A DNA stretch of 64,000 nucleotides from Stutzerimonas decontaminans (GTDB lineage Bacteria; Pseudomonadota; Gammaproteobacteria; Pseudomonadales; Pseudomonadaceae): the NCBI RefSeq assembly GCF_000661915.1, contig NZ_CP007509.1, forward strand, positions 558,001 to 622,000. Reading direction: 5' to 3'. Made by a program: the position numbers and the translations under genes. Positions 19,052-26,981 of this stretch are shown here, in pieces (the first letter of the stretch is position 1; every line of letters starts with the position of its first letter). Below the pieces are notes generated by a model that worked only from the letters and a program-made list of their open reading frames with translations, had not been told where the DNA came from and did not search any database.

Positions 19052-19813
19052 TCAGTGATCCAGCTCGCGCAGCCGCCTTTCCCGTTCGGCAAGCGTCAGC
19101 TTTGGGCAGCTGTCGCAGAGCTCGCCGTCGGCGCGGCGGAAGTGCTGACAGCAGGCCTTGCGCTGCAAGCCGAGACGGGTGCCGCCATCGCCCAGCTGCA
19201 CCGCCAGCAGGCCGCTGGCGCCGCGCATGGCGCAGGCATCCAGCCAGGCATCGGCGCGCCGGCACAGTTGCAGGTTGCCGCAACCGTCGAGGCGCTGGCT
19301 ATGCAGCAGTGCGGCCATGACGCAATCGGCCGCCAGCCGCTGCGCCAGCTTGAGATGCAGGCCGAGCAACGCGCCGCAGGCCGCGTGGGCCTGGGCGCAG
19401 AACTGGCGGATCTGCTGCCCGGCGTGGCGCAGCATGCGTTGCGCGTCGGTATGCAGCGGCTGGTGGGCTGGCAGGCAGAAACCGGCGACGAAACCTTGCT
19501 GCATACCTTGCGCGATACCGTCCAGTTCGGGTGACTGGCCGTCGAGTTGCACAGCCAGCACCTGCAGATAGATGGGCTGCCAGACCAATAGCGTCCAGCA
19601 GCGCGCCGCCCAGTAGTGCCGGCCCGCTTCCGGATGCGCCGCCTGCCAGTGCGCCAGCAGGGCGGCCAGCGACTGCGGGCGATCCAGCATCAGCTCGTCG
19701 GGTCGTGGCGAGCCAACCCGTCCGTCCAGTCCGGGCAGGGCGTTGCGCACCCGCAACAGCAGGTCGTTCAGCGCCTCGTCATCCGCCCATTGGGTTTCAG
19801 CGTTCCGGCGCAT
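19052..19813 (-). CDS. Siderophore ferric-iron reductase (FhuF-like, 2Fe-2S)
   Basis: A 253-residue cytoplasmic protein whose C-terminus has the FhuF motif CC-x10-C-x2-C (ACCQHFRRADGELCDSCPK), which binds an unusual [2Fe-2S] cluster and reduces Fe(III) from imported hydroxamate siderophores. The start lies 17 bp inside the desD-like gene, marking it as the last gene of the siderophore operon. The family otherwise is poorly conserved outside the cluster motif; the middle part (PHQPLHTDAQRMLRHAGQQIRQFCAQAHAACGALLG) is unremarkable. Co-location with synthesis genes supports release of iron from the endogenous siderophore. Confidence 0.85.
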   Translation of the reverse strand: MRRNAETQWADDEALNDLLLRVRNALPGLDGRVGSPRPDELMLDRPQSLAALLAHWQAAHPEAGRHYWAARCWTLLVWQPIYLQVLAVQLDGQSPELDGIAQGMQQGFVAGFCLPAHQPLHTDAQRMLRHAGQQIRQFCAQAHAACGALLGLHLKLAQRLAADCVMAALLHSQRLDGCGNLQLCRRADAWLDACAMRGASGLLAVQLGDGGTRLGLQRKACCQHFRRADGELCDSCPKLTLAERERRLRELDH

Positions 19814-21605
19814 AGGGCGCGACGGGGTTTTTAAGGGTGCCGGCGAACTTCAGCGCACCGGCCGGATCGGCCAGGTCGAGCATCTGCCGGTTGTTGCCCA
19901 GTTGCAGACGGTTCAGGCAGGAGCGGGCGAATTCCTCGACGAACAGGTCGTAGCGGGCGAACTTGTCGCGCAGCTGCGGCTGGCGGGCCTGATAGTCGGC
20001 GATGCAGTCGGCCACCTGTTGCCAGAAACGCTGCTCCGGCAGGCCGACCTGCTCATCGAGGATTTGACCCAGATAGCGGAAGAAGCCGTCGAACACGTCG
20101 GTGAAGATCGACAGCACCTTGAGTTCGTCGGGCACCGATACCGCCAGGCGACCTACGGCCTCGGGAATCTGCGCGTCGGCATCGAGAATCACCGCTTCCT
20201 CGCCGATGTCCTTCATCAGCACACGCACCGGTACATGGTCTTCCAGCACCAGGATCAGGTTCTCGCCATGCGGCATGAACACCAGGTCGTGGGCGTAGAA
20301 GCAGTGCAGCAATGGCGTCAGGTAGGCGTTGAGATAGCGGCGCAGCCAGCGGTCGGCGGTCAGGCCGGAGGCGCCGATCAGCGTCGGCAGCAGGGCGCGT
20401 TCTTCGCCGTCGCTGTGCAGCAGCGCGGCCATGGTCATCAGCCGCTGGCCGGATTGAATGTGGCCATAGGGGCTTTCCCGCCAGAGCGCCGAGAGCATCT
20501 TGCGATAAGGACTGCTGGCCGATAGTGCCTGCTCGTAATACGGATTGCGATAGCCGATCGCCGCGACTTCGCGCAGCAGCTGGAAGCCGCAGTCGCGCAG
20601 CAGCGGGTCGCTGGCCACGCGCTCGGCGAGGTAGGCGTTGATCGCGGGCGTCGCCTGCATGTAGTACGGCGACAGCCCACGCATAAAGCCCATGTTGAGG
20701 ATCGACAGGGCGGTCTTTACGTAGCGCCGCTGTGGCTGGCTCTGGTTGAAGAAGGTGCGGATCGACTGCTGTGCGAGGTAGCGGTCATTGCTCAGACCGA
20801 GATAGACGATCTGCCGGTTGGCGATCTCGGCGGCGAAGCCGATGGCGAGGATGTTGTGCCACTGCCAGGGGTGCGCGGGCATCAGCAGGTAGTCGTCGGG
20901 GTCAAGCTGCCGCGCTCGCAGCTGGCTATGAAACACGTCGAGCTGACCACCCAGCTCCTCGCGCAGCAGGGTCGGCTGGTCGAGCCCGTCGATGGCGCTG
21001 TAGCTGGCGCGGCTGCGGTGCACGGCAAGCCAGACCAGACGCACCGGGCTAGCCGCTTCCGGCGCGTAGGCGCGGTAATCCTGGGCATCGAAGCCCATCC
21101 GTCCGTTGTTGGCAACGAAGCCCGGGTGGCCTTCGCGCATGCCTGTCTCGATCTGCTGGAAATCCGCCAGGGCCAGCTGGGCGGCGCTCAGCGGGCTGTT
21201 GGCGAGCTTGTAGGCGCTGCCGAACAGGGTGCTGCTGATCTCGTCGAGGTAGACCGGCAGGTTGTTTTCCGAGATGCCCAGGGTGTCGGCGAACTCGATG
21301 ATGAAGCTCAGCGCGTCCAGTGGCTGTTGCTGGCCATCGCTGAGCTTCTCGATGGAGTCGGTAACGATGGACCAGTGATCGAGCGCCAGCCGTCGCGCCT
21401 TGAAGCGGTACTCGGTCGAGCTGTCCGGCACTGCGACGCGGTAGTGGCTTTCGCCCAGCGGCTCGGGGCTGAACAGCTTCTCGTGGCTGAACTCGGCCAG
21501 GGCTTTCTTCAGCAGCAGACGATTGGCGCGGGCCCAATGTTCGGCCTGCAGGTGTTCGGTGGCCAGGTCGCCGGCGGCGGTTGGTAGGTGCACGAGCTGA
21601 TTCAT
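19797..21605 (-). CDS. desD: NRPS-independent siderophore synthetase, DesD-like (IucA/IucC family)
   Basis: A 602-residue ATP-dependent ligase predicted to oligomerise and cyclise N-hydroxy-N-succinylcadaverine into desferrioxamine (nocardamine type). IucA/IucC landmarks are present: LPVYLDEISSTL, the HPWQ motif (LLMPAHPWQWHNIL), RTFFNQSQPQRRYVKTALSI, and C-terminal FMPHGENLILVLEDHVPVRVLMKDIG of the FhuF-like domain. The length fits DesD and not the fusion types. It overlaps its upstream neighbour by 4 bp (ATGA). The exact product (cyclic trimer or linear form) cannot be read from sequence. Confidence 0.9.
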   Translation of the reverse strand: MNQLVHLPTAAGDLATEHLQAEHWARANRLLLKKALAEFSHEKLFSPEPLGESHYRVAVPDSSTEYRFKARRLALDHWSIVTDSIEKLSDGQQQPLDALSFIIEFADTLGISENNLPVYLDEISSTLFGSAYKLANSPLSAAQLALADFQQIETGMREGHPGFVANNGRMGFDAQDYRAYAPEAASPVRLVWLAVHRSRASYSAIDGLDQPTLLREELGGQLDVFHSQLRARQLDPDDYLLMPAHPWQWHNILAIGFAAEIANRQIVYLGLSNDRYLAQQSIRTFFNQSQPQRRYVKTALSILNMGFMRGLSPYYMQATPAINAYLAERVASDPLLRDCGFQLLREVAAIGYRNPYYEQALSASSPYRKMLSALWRESPYGHIQSGQRLMTMAALLHSDGEERALLPTLIGASGLTADRWLRRYLNAYLTPLLHCFYAHDLVFMPHGENLILVLEDHVPVRVLMKDIGEEAVILDADAQIPEAVGRLAVSVPDELKVLSIFTDVFDGFFRYLGQILDEQVGLPEQRFWQQVADCIADYQARQPQLRDKFARYDLFVEEFARSCLNRLQLGNNRQMLDLADPAGALKFAGTLKNPVAPYAPER

Positions 21606-22189
21606 TGCGGATTCTCCTGAAGGGTGGCGAGGAACTGCGCGCGGGTGCAGAACGCCAGGCAGGCATCCTTTTCCGGTAGCTGCAGCAAGCGCTGGTAGAC
21701 GAAGCCGACGCGCTGGTTCAAGGCATGCACCTTGGCGTTGCGCGCATCTGGCTCGACGACGATGCGCCGCGCGAACGGGTCGGCGAACTGGTAGGCGAGG
21801 ATGCTGCGCATGACTTCCAGGCTGAAGCCGTGCACGGGCTTTTCGCAGGGTGCGAGCAGCAGGTGCATGCCGCGGTCGCCGGGGCGCACCTGGTAGTGAT
21901 CGGCGAGGCGGTCATGGGCTGGGTGATAGCCCTCGAACAGGAACGCGGGCTCGCCGTTGCACATGCCGAGGGCAATGTCGCGATGGCTGCTGTGCTGGAT
22001 CTCGTCGACGTAATTGGCCAGCTGCGCCAGGCTCAAATGGCCCATGCCCCAGAAGCGCGCGTAGTCGCGGCGCAGCCAGTCGTGCAGCAGCGGCAGATGC
22101 TCGGCCTGCACGGTCTCGAAATGCATGGCGCCGAGCCTGCAGTAGCGAACGAAGCGCGGACCATCCGCGCGGGAAAGAGCGGTATTCAT
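21602..22189 (-). CDS. desC: N-hydroxycadaverine acyltransferase, DesC-like (GNAT)
   Basis: A 195-residue GNAT-fold enzyme that would transfer acetyl or succinyl from CoA to N-hydroxycadaverine. Family pattern of siderophore acyltransferases (IucB/DesC type): HLPLLHDWLRRDYARFWGM, then YHPAHDRLADHYQVRPGDRGMHLLLAP, RRIVVEPDARNAKVHALNQRVGF (CoA-binding end). Overlaps the MFS gene upstream and desD downstream by 4 bp each. Confidence 0.88.
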   Translation of the reverse strand: MNTALSRADGPRFVRYCRLGAMHFETVQAEHLPLLHDWLRRDYARFWGMGHLSLAQLANYVDEIQHSSHRDIALGMCNGEPAFLFEGYHPAHDRLADHYQVRPGDRGMHLLLAPCEKPVHGFSLEVMRSILAYQFADPFARRIVVEPDARNAKVHALNQRVGFVYQRLLQLPEKDACLAFCTRAQFLATLQENPQ

Positions 22190-23340
22190 GATTTGGCTCC
22201 ACAGAGAGGCGCGCTGACTGGTGCTGAAACCAGCAGCCAGCGCAGTACGCAGGCGGTGAGAACGAGGCCGAGGGCGGACAGGAAGAACGGCGCGGCGAGG
22301 CCGGCATCGCGCACCACCAGCCCGGCCAGCCAGGAGGCGGCGAGCACGCCGAGGTTCTGGAAGATGTTGATCAGGCTGTAGTCGCGGCCGTAGTGCTCCG
22401 GCCTGCTGAGGGCGAACAATCGTGCATCCAGCGCGACGGTGAGCTGGAACAGCGCCCAGCCGAACAGCATCCGGCCGGCGAGCACCGTTGGCATCTGCTC
22501 GATGCCTTGCAGTGCCAGTCCGGCCGCGCCCAGCAGCAGCCAAGCGGTCAGTCGCTGGCCGGCGTGGTAGTGCAGGGCCAGGGCTAGCAGCGCCAGCATT
22601 CCGGGAATGGCGTAGACCAGGCCGGTGATCCAGCTGGCTTGTGGTCCGCCAAGCTGTTCCCAGTACAGCGTGAAGAACGGCCGCGCCAGGTAGATGCAGA
22701 AGTAGAACGCCAGCATCAGCAGGCACAGCCGGGCGATTGCCAGGTGCTCCCCGCGCGGCCGTGGTGGCGTGCTTGCATCGACCCGGGTTGGCTGCGGCGC
22801 ATGGCGCAACAGCAGCAGGCTGACGGCCATCTGCACGAAATCCATCAGCCCCATCAGTACAAACATCCGCGCCGGGCTGAGGTAATGCAGCACCCCGCCG
22901 CCCAGCGTCGCGCCGGCAATCGCACCCAGATGCACCACCACCGAGAGCAGGCCGATGGTGCGCACCTGCTGGTCGGCGCCCACCAGTCCCATCACGTAGG
23001 GGTACATCAGCAGGTAGCTGGCCTTGAAGGCGATCATCGTCAGCGACACCGGCCAGAACAGCCATTGTTGCTCGATCGCCGCGCAGGCCAGCGCCAGCAG
23101 CCCAGCCATCAACTGGCCGAAGATCAGCAGGCGCAGCGGATGCGCATGTCTGGACAGGCGCACCCACAGCGGCAAGGCGAGCATCGCCACCAGGCACACC
23201 GCGGCCAGGTACAGCCCGACCTGCTCGCTGCGCAACTCGCCGAAACGCTCGGCGAAGTACTGCGGGTAGAACGGCATCAGCAGGCTGTCGCCGAGCACCG
23301 CCAGCAGCGTCATGCCGATCAGCGCGCGTCGCAGCGTCAT
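22186..23340 (-). CDS. MFS transporter, probable siderophore exporter
   Basis: A 384-residue membrane protein with about 12 transmembrane helices and no long soluble domain. It opens with MTLRRALIGMTLLAVLGDSLLMPFYPQYFAERFG, a typical MFS drug/siderophore exporter start; the conserved loop 2-3 region (LPLWVRLSRHAHPLRLL) fits. It is embedded between desB- and desC-like genes with 4-bp overlaps at both ends, so export of the finished siderophore is the simplest role; uptake of a precursor is a less likely alternative. Confidence 0.85.
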   Translation of the reverse strand: MTLRRALIGMTLLAVLGDSLLMPFYPQYFAERFGELRSEQVGLYLAAVCLVAMLALPLWVRLSRHAHPLRLLIFGQLMAGLLALACAAIEQQWLFWPVSLTMIAFKASYLLMYPYVMGLVGADQQVRTIGLLSVVVHLGAIAGATLGGGVLHYLSPARMFVLMGLMDFVQMAVSLLLLRHAPQPTRVDASTPPRPRGEHLAIARLCLLMLAFYFCIYLARPFFTLYWEQLGGPQASWITGLVYAIPGMLALLALALHYHAGQRLTAWLLLGAAGLALQGIEQMPTVLAGRMLFGWALFQLTVALDARLFALSRPEHYGRDYSLINIFQNLGVLAASWLAGLVVRDAGLAAPFFLSALGLVLTACVLRWLLVSAPVSAPLCGAKS

Positions 23341-24656
23341 CGCGCCGCCACCGCGCCCTGCGGTGTCAGCGGTTGCGGCAGGCTGAACTGCTGGAAGGCG
23401 ATCTTCGTTTCCACCGCGTAGTGCTCGCGCCCGCAGATCTCGCGCAGGATTGAGGCGTTGCGGTAGCAGCCCATGCCGAGATCCGGCGTGACCAGGCCGT
23501 GATCGACCATCCCGGCGTTCTGTACGAAGACCTCGCCGCCGTTGCGGTCGATGCTGTAGTTGCGCGCCACGGCGAAGCGTTCCGGTGCCTGCCAGGCGAT
23601 ACGCTCGGCGATCGGCTGGATGCAGCGCGGCAGGCGGTACTGATACCCGCTGGCCATGACCAGCGCATCGCAGCGGTGACGATAACTCTGCTCCAGTTCG
23701 TGCTGGAAGAATTCCAGCTCCAGCGTGCCATCGCCCAGGCGCTGGCAGCGGCGCAGCTCGGCGTTGGTCAGCAGCTGAGTCGGTACCTCGCCCTTGAGGC
23801 TCTGGTTGTACAGCTCGTCGTAGATGGCGTTGATCAGGGTGGCATTGATGCCCTTGTACAGGCCCTTCTGGCTGTCGATGAGCTTTTCCCGGGTGCTGCG
23901 CGGCAGGCTGTGGAAGTAGTCGATGTACTCCGGACTGGTCATCTCCAGGGTCAGCTTGGTGTATTCCAGCGGGAAGAAGCGCGGCGCGCGGGTGATCCAG
24001 TTCAGCTGGTAGTCATGGCGGTCGATCTCCTGTAACAGGTCGTAGTAGATCTCTGCCGCGCTCTGGCCGCTGCCGACCACGGTGATCGAGCGCTTGCCCT
24101 GCAGGCGTGGCTTGTCCTGCAGGTAGTTGCCGCTGTGGCTGACGTGCTCGGCCAGTGCCTCGCAGCAGGTCGGCAGATAGGGCGTGGTGCCGGTACCGAG
24201 CACCAGGCGGCGGGTGAGGAACTCGAAGCTCTCGCCGCTACGCGTGTGCACGCCGCGCACCCGATAGCAGCGGCGCTCGTCGAGGTAGTCGACCTGCTGG
24301 ACGAAGTGCTCGAAGCGCAGGCTGTCGAGCTGCTCGACCACCCACTGGCAGTACTGGTTGTACTCGCGGCGCATCAGGAAGAAGTCTTCCTTGATGTAGA
24401 AGGCGTACAGCCGCCCGACCTGCTTGGCGTAGTTGAGAAAGCTGAAGCGGCTGGTGGGGTCGGCCAGGGTCACCAGATCGGCCATGAACGGCGTCTGCAG
24501 GGTGGCGCTGTCGAGCATCATGCCGGGATGCCAGCTGAAGCCCTCGGCGCGGTCGAGGAACAGACACTCGAGCCCGTCGATGGGCTCGGCCAGGCAGGCC
24601 AGACCGAGGTTGAACGGGCCGATGCCGATACCGATGAAGTCATACATCTTGTCCAT
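23337..24656 (-). CDS. desB: Cadaverine/lysine N-hydroxylase, DesB-like
   Basis: A 439-residue FAD- and NADPH-dependent N-monooxygenase (IucD/PvdA/DesB family). FAD site GIGIGPFNLGLACLAEP at the N-terminus, NADPH site VVGSGQSAAEIYYDLL in the middle, and the C-terminal VMASGYQYRLP. It would hydroxylate cadaverine to N-hydroxycadaverine, given the decarboxylase beside it. It starts 11 bp from the stop of that gene and overlaps the exporter gene by 4 bp. Confidence 0.9.
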   Translation of the reverse strand: MDKMYDFIGIGIGPFNLGLACLAEPIDGLECLFLDRAEGFSWHPGMMLDSATLQTPFMADLVTLADPTSRFSFLNYAKQVGRLYAFYIKEDFFLMRREYNQYCQWVVEQLDSLRFEHFVQQVDYLDERRCYRVRGVHTRSGESFEFLTRRLVLGTGTTPYLPTCCEALAEHVSHSGNYLQDKPRLQGKRSITVVGSGQSAAEIYYDLLQEIDRHDYQLNWITRAPRFFPLEYTKLTLEMTSPEYIDYFHSLPRSTREKLIDSQKGLYKGINATLINAIYDELYNQSLKGEVPTQLLTNAELRRCQRLGDGTLELEFFQHELEQSYRHRCDALVMASGYQYRLPRCIQPIAERIAWQAPERFAVARNYSIDRNGGEVFVQNAGMVDHGLVTPDLGMGCYRNASILREICGREHYAVETKIAFQQFSLPQPLTPQGAVAAR

Positions 24657-24667
24657 GTGCGATCTCC

Positions 24668-26191
24668 TTACTGGTTGGCGGCGGTGGGTAGGTCGTCGAG
24701 CAGGCGGGTGCCGTGGCCACGAATCAGCTCGACGATGGCGCGCAGGTCGTCCAGCGTGGTTTCCGGGTTGAGCAGGGTGAACTTGAGGTGTTGCCGACCC
24801 TCGACCACGGTGGCGGCAATGACCGCTGCGCCGGAGCGGAAGATCGCCTTGCGGATCTCGCGGTTGATCGCATCCAGGCGCTCGTTCGCCACGCCCGGGG
24901 CGACGAAGCGGAACACCAGCGTGCTCAGGCGCGGGGTGAAGACCTCGAAGGCCGGGTCGTCGGCAACTAGGCGATAGGTATCGGCGGCGCGGTCAATGAC
25001 CTCCTCGAACATCGCGCCGATGTGCTCGGCACCGAGGATGCGCAGGGTCAGCCAGAGCTTCAGTGCGTCGAAGCGGCGGGTGGTCTGGATGCTCTTGTTG
25101 ACCAGGTTCGGCGTGCCCTCGCTGGTCTGGCTGCGCGGGTTGAGGTAGTCGGCGTGGTGGGTGATGTAACTCAGGTGCTGACGCTGGCGAACGAAGAAAC
25201 CGCTGCAGCTGACCGGCTGGAAGAACGACTTGTGATAGTCGACGGTGACTGAGTCGGCATGTTCGATGCCGGCCAGCCAGTCGCGGTAGCGCGGTGCGAC
25301 CAGCAGACCGCCGCCATAGGCGGCGTCCACGTGCAGCCAGACGCCGTAGTGCTGGCACAGCGCGGCGATTTCCGGCAACGGATCGATGCTGCCGAAGTCG
25401 GTGGTGCCGGCGGTGGCGACTACGGCCATGGGCAGCTCGCCCAGACGTTGGCAGTCGGCCAGGGCCTGGGCCAGCGCCGGCACGCTCATGCACTGGGTGT
25501 TGTCAGTTTCGATGCTGCGCACGGCGTCGTAGCCCAGACCCAGCAGCGCGGCGGATTTCTGCACGCTGAAGTGACTGGCGCGGGAGGCGAAGATGCGCAG
25601 CCCGGTGGCCTCGGCCGGTAGGCCGTGACGCAGGTTGCCGCCGTGGTCGGGCAGGCGGTTGCAGACGTGCTCGCGGGCCAGCAGCAGGCCCATCAGGTTC
25701 GATTGGGTGCCGCCGCTGGTGAACACGCCGTCGGCTTGGCTGCCGAGACCGATGCGCGCGCAGGTCCAGTCGATCAGGCGCTGTTCGATCAACGTGCCGC
25801 CGGCGCTCTGGTCCCAGGTGTCCAGCGAGGAATTGAGCGACGACACCAGCACTTCGGCCAGCAGTGCCGGCAGCACCACCGGGCAGTTGAGGTGGGCAAC
25901 GTAGCGCGGATGGTGGAAGTACACCGCGTCGCGCAGATAGAGCTGATCCAGCTCGCGCAGCGCGGCGCCGGCGTCGCCCAGCGGGCGCTCCAGATCGACG
26001 CGTTCGAAATCGGCGGCCAGTTCCTGCGGAAGGATGCCGCTGAACGGCTGCTGCTGACGCTGCAGGCACTGCTGCACCAGGTTCAGCCCCTGCTGCAGGA
26101 GCTGGCGGTAGTCATCGTGATTGCTGCGGGTGAACAGCCCGTTGCTGACGGGGCCTGGGGCGAAGGGCACTACGGTACTGGACGGGGTCAT
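24668..26191 (-). CDS. desA: PLP-dependent decarboxylase, DesA-like (lysine to cadaverine)
   Basis: A 507-residue group II (aspartate aminotransferase fold) decarboxylase. PLP-lysine motif SVTVDYHKSFFQP; the cofactor-site HVDAAYGGGLL (His/Asp); GGTQSNLMGLLLAREH. Related enzymes use 2,4-diaminobutyrate or lysine; the desBCD-like genes argue for lysine, yielding cadaverine. I start at the second ATG (MTPSSTVV) because GAGGA lies six bases upstream; an ATG two codons earlier touches it. First gene of the operon, with a Fur-like site about 110 bp upstream. Confidence 0.88.
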   Translation of the reverse strand: MTPSSTVVPFAPGPVSNGLFTRSNHDDYRQLLQQGLNLVQQCLQRQQQPFSGILPQELAADFERVDLERPLGDAGAALRELDQLYLRDAVYFHHPRYVAHLNCPVVLPALLAEVLVSSLNSSLDTWDQSAGGTLIEQRLIDWTCARIGLGSQADGVFTSGGTQSNLMGLLLAREHVCNRLPDHGGNLRHGLPAEATGLRIFASRASHFSVQKSAALLGLGYDAVRSIETDNTQCMSVPALAQALADCQRLGELPMAVVATAGTTDFGSIDPLPEIAALCQHYGVWLHVDAAYGGGLLVAPRYRDWLAGIEHADSVTVDYHKSFFQPVSCSGFFVRQRQHLSYITHHADYLNPRSQTSEGTPNLVNKSIQTTRRFDALKLWLTLRILGAEHIGAMFEEVIDRAADTYRLVADDPAFEVFTPRLSTLVFRFVAPGVANERLDAINREIRKAIFRSGAAVIAATVVEGRQHLKFTLLNPETTLDDLRAIVELIRGHGTRLLDDLPTAANQ

Positions 26192-26301
26192 GCACATTCC
26201 TCGGGCCGAGCGCGGCCGCGACCCGGTACGGGCCGTTTTCGCGGTTTCGGTGGTTTCTTGTCTGGCGGCGGGGCCGCACGAAGCATCTGCGAGGATGCTG
26301 G

Positions 26302-26325
26302 TTAATCGAGAATTACTCTCAATTG
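26302..26325 (-). promoter_or_regulatory. Fur-box-like operator and promoter of the siderophore operon
   Basis: On the minus strand, TTGAGAGTAATTCTCGATTAA contains the symmetric arms GAGA...TCTC in an AT-rich context unlike the surrounding GC-rich DNA, and resembles a degenerate Fur box. A plausible -35 TTGCGC and -10 GATTAA with 17-bp spacing overlap it, so iron-loaded Fur would block transcription. The match is partial; Fur control is mainly inferred from the siderophore genes. Confidence 0.5.
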
Positions 26326-26386
26326 CGCAAGGGCACAGGCAAGACGAATCAGCACGGAAAAACCATTACGGCGGCGAAGAAAAAAG

Positions 26387-26884
26387 TTACGGCCGCTCCA
26401 GTCGCTGGCGCGCCTTGGCCAGCTGTGCGATCACGGTGTTCACCGAAATGCCCAGACGCTCGGCGATCTCCGCCTGGCTGAGTCCTTCCAGCCGCGCCAG
26501 TTCGAATACCTCGCGGCAACGCGGCGGTAGGTCATCGAGCTGGCGCAGCACGCACTGCAGCGCGCACTGGTTTTCCACCAGCCCGCAAGGGTCGGCCTGG
26601 ACCGCTTCGATGAGTTCCAGTGGACACTCGTCCGATGCACCGAGCAGGGCGCGATGGCGCAGGGCATCACGCAAGAGGTTGGTGGCGATGCGAAAGAGAT
26701 AGGCCTTGGGGTTGTCGAGACGCTGCTCGGGCATGACCTGGGCGAGCTTCAGCCAGGCGTCCTGGGCCAGATCTTCGGCCAGCGCGCGGCAGCCGCCGAC
26801 ACGGGTCAGGTGCGCGACCAGTTGCTGGCGATGGTGGACATAACACTGCAGGCAGGAATCGGGGATCTTGTTGTTATTGCGCAT
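26387..26884 (-). CDS. ECF sigma factor, FecI-like (iron starvation type)
   Basis: A 165-residue ECF sigma factor: region 2 (LTRVGGCRALAEDLAQDAWLKLAQVM...NPKAYLFRIATNLLRDALRH) and region 4 (LDDLPPRCREVFELARLEGLSQAEIAERLGISVNTVIAQLAKARQRL). The DPKAYL-like NPKAYLFRIATN wording is typical of FecI/PvdS iron sigma factors. It is transcribed toward the des operon, about 190 bp away. No FecR-type anti-sigma factor and no TonB-dependent receptor are next to it, as would be usual. It may activate the siderophore genes or a receptor elsewhere. Confidence 0.85.
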   Translation of the reverse strand: MRNNNKIPDSCLQCYVHHRQQLVAHLTRVGGCRALAEDLAQDAWLKLAQVMPEQRLDNPKAYLFRIATNLLRDALRHRALLGASDECPLELIEAVQADPCGLVENQCALQCVLRQLDDLPPRCREVFELARLEGLSQAEIAERLGISVNTVIAQLAKARQRLERP

Positions 26885-26981
26885 GGGGGCGTGCCGCCAG
26901 AGGGGGCAACGAAACTAGCGCAATTGATAACGCTTCGCAATTGCAGGCGGATTGCCGTCATGCCTCCCGCCTTGCCGCCGA

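Noticed and set aside
17781-19283. A longer ispA reading with about 200 extra N-terminal residues
   Set aside because: The extension lies over xseB in another frame and has Arg/Ala/Pro-rich composition; the family starts at MMIGDYQ with an ATGA overlap.
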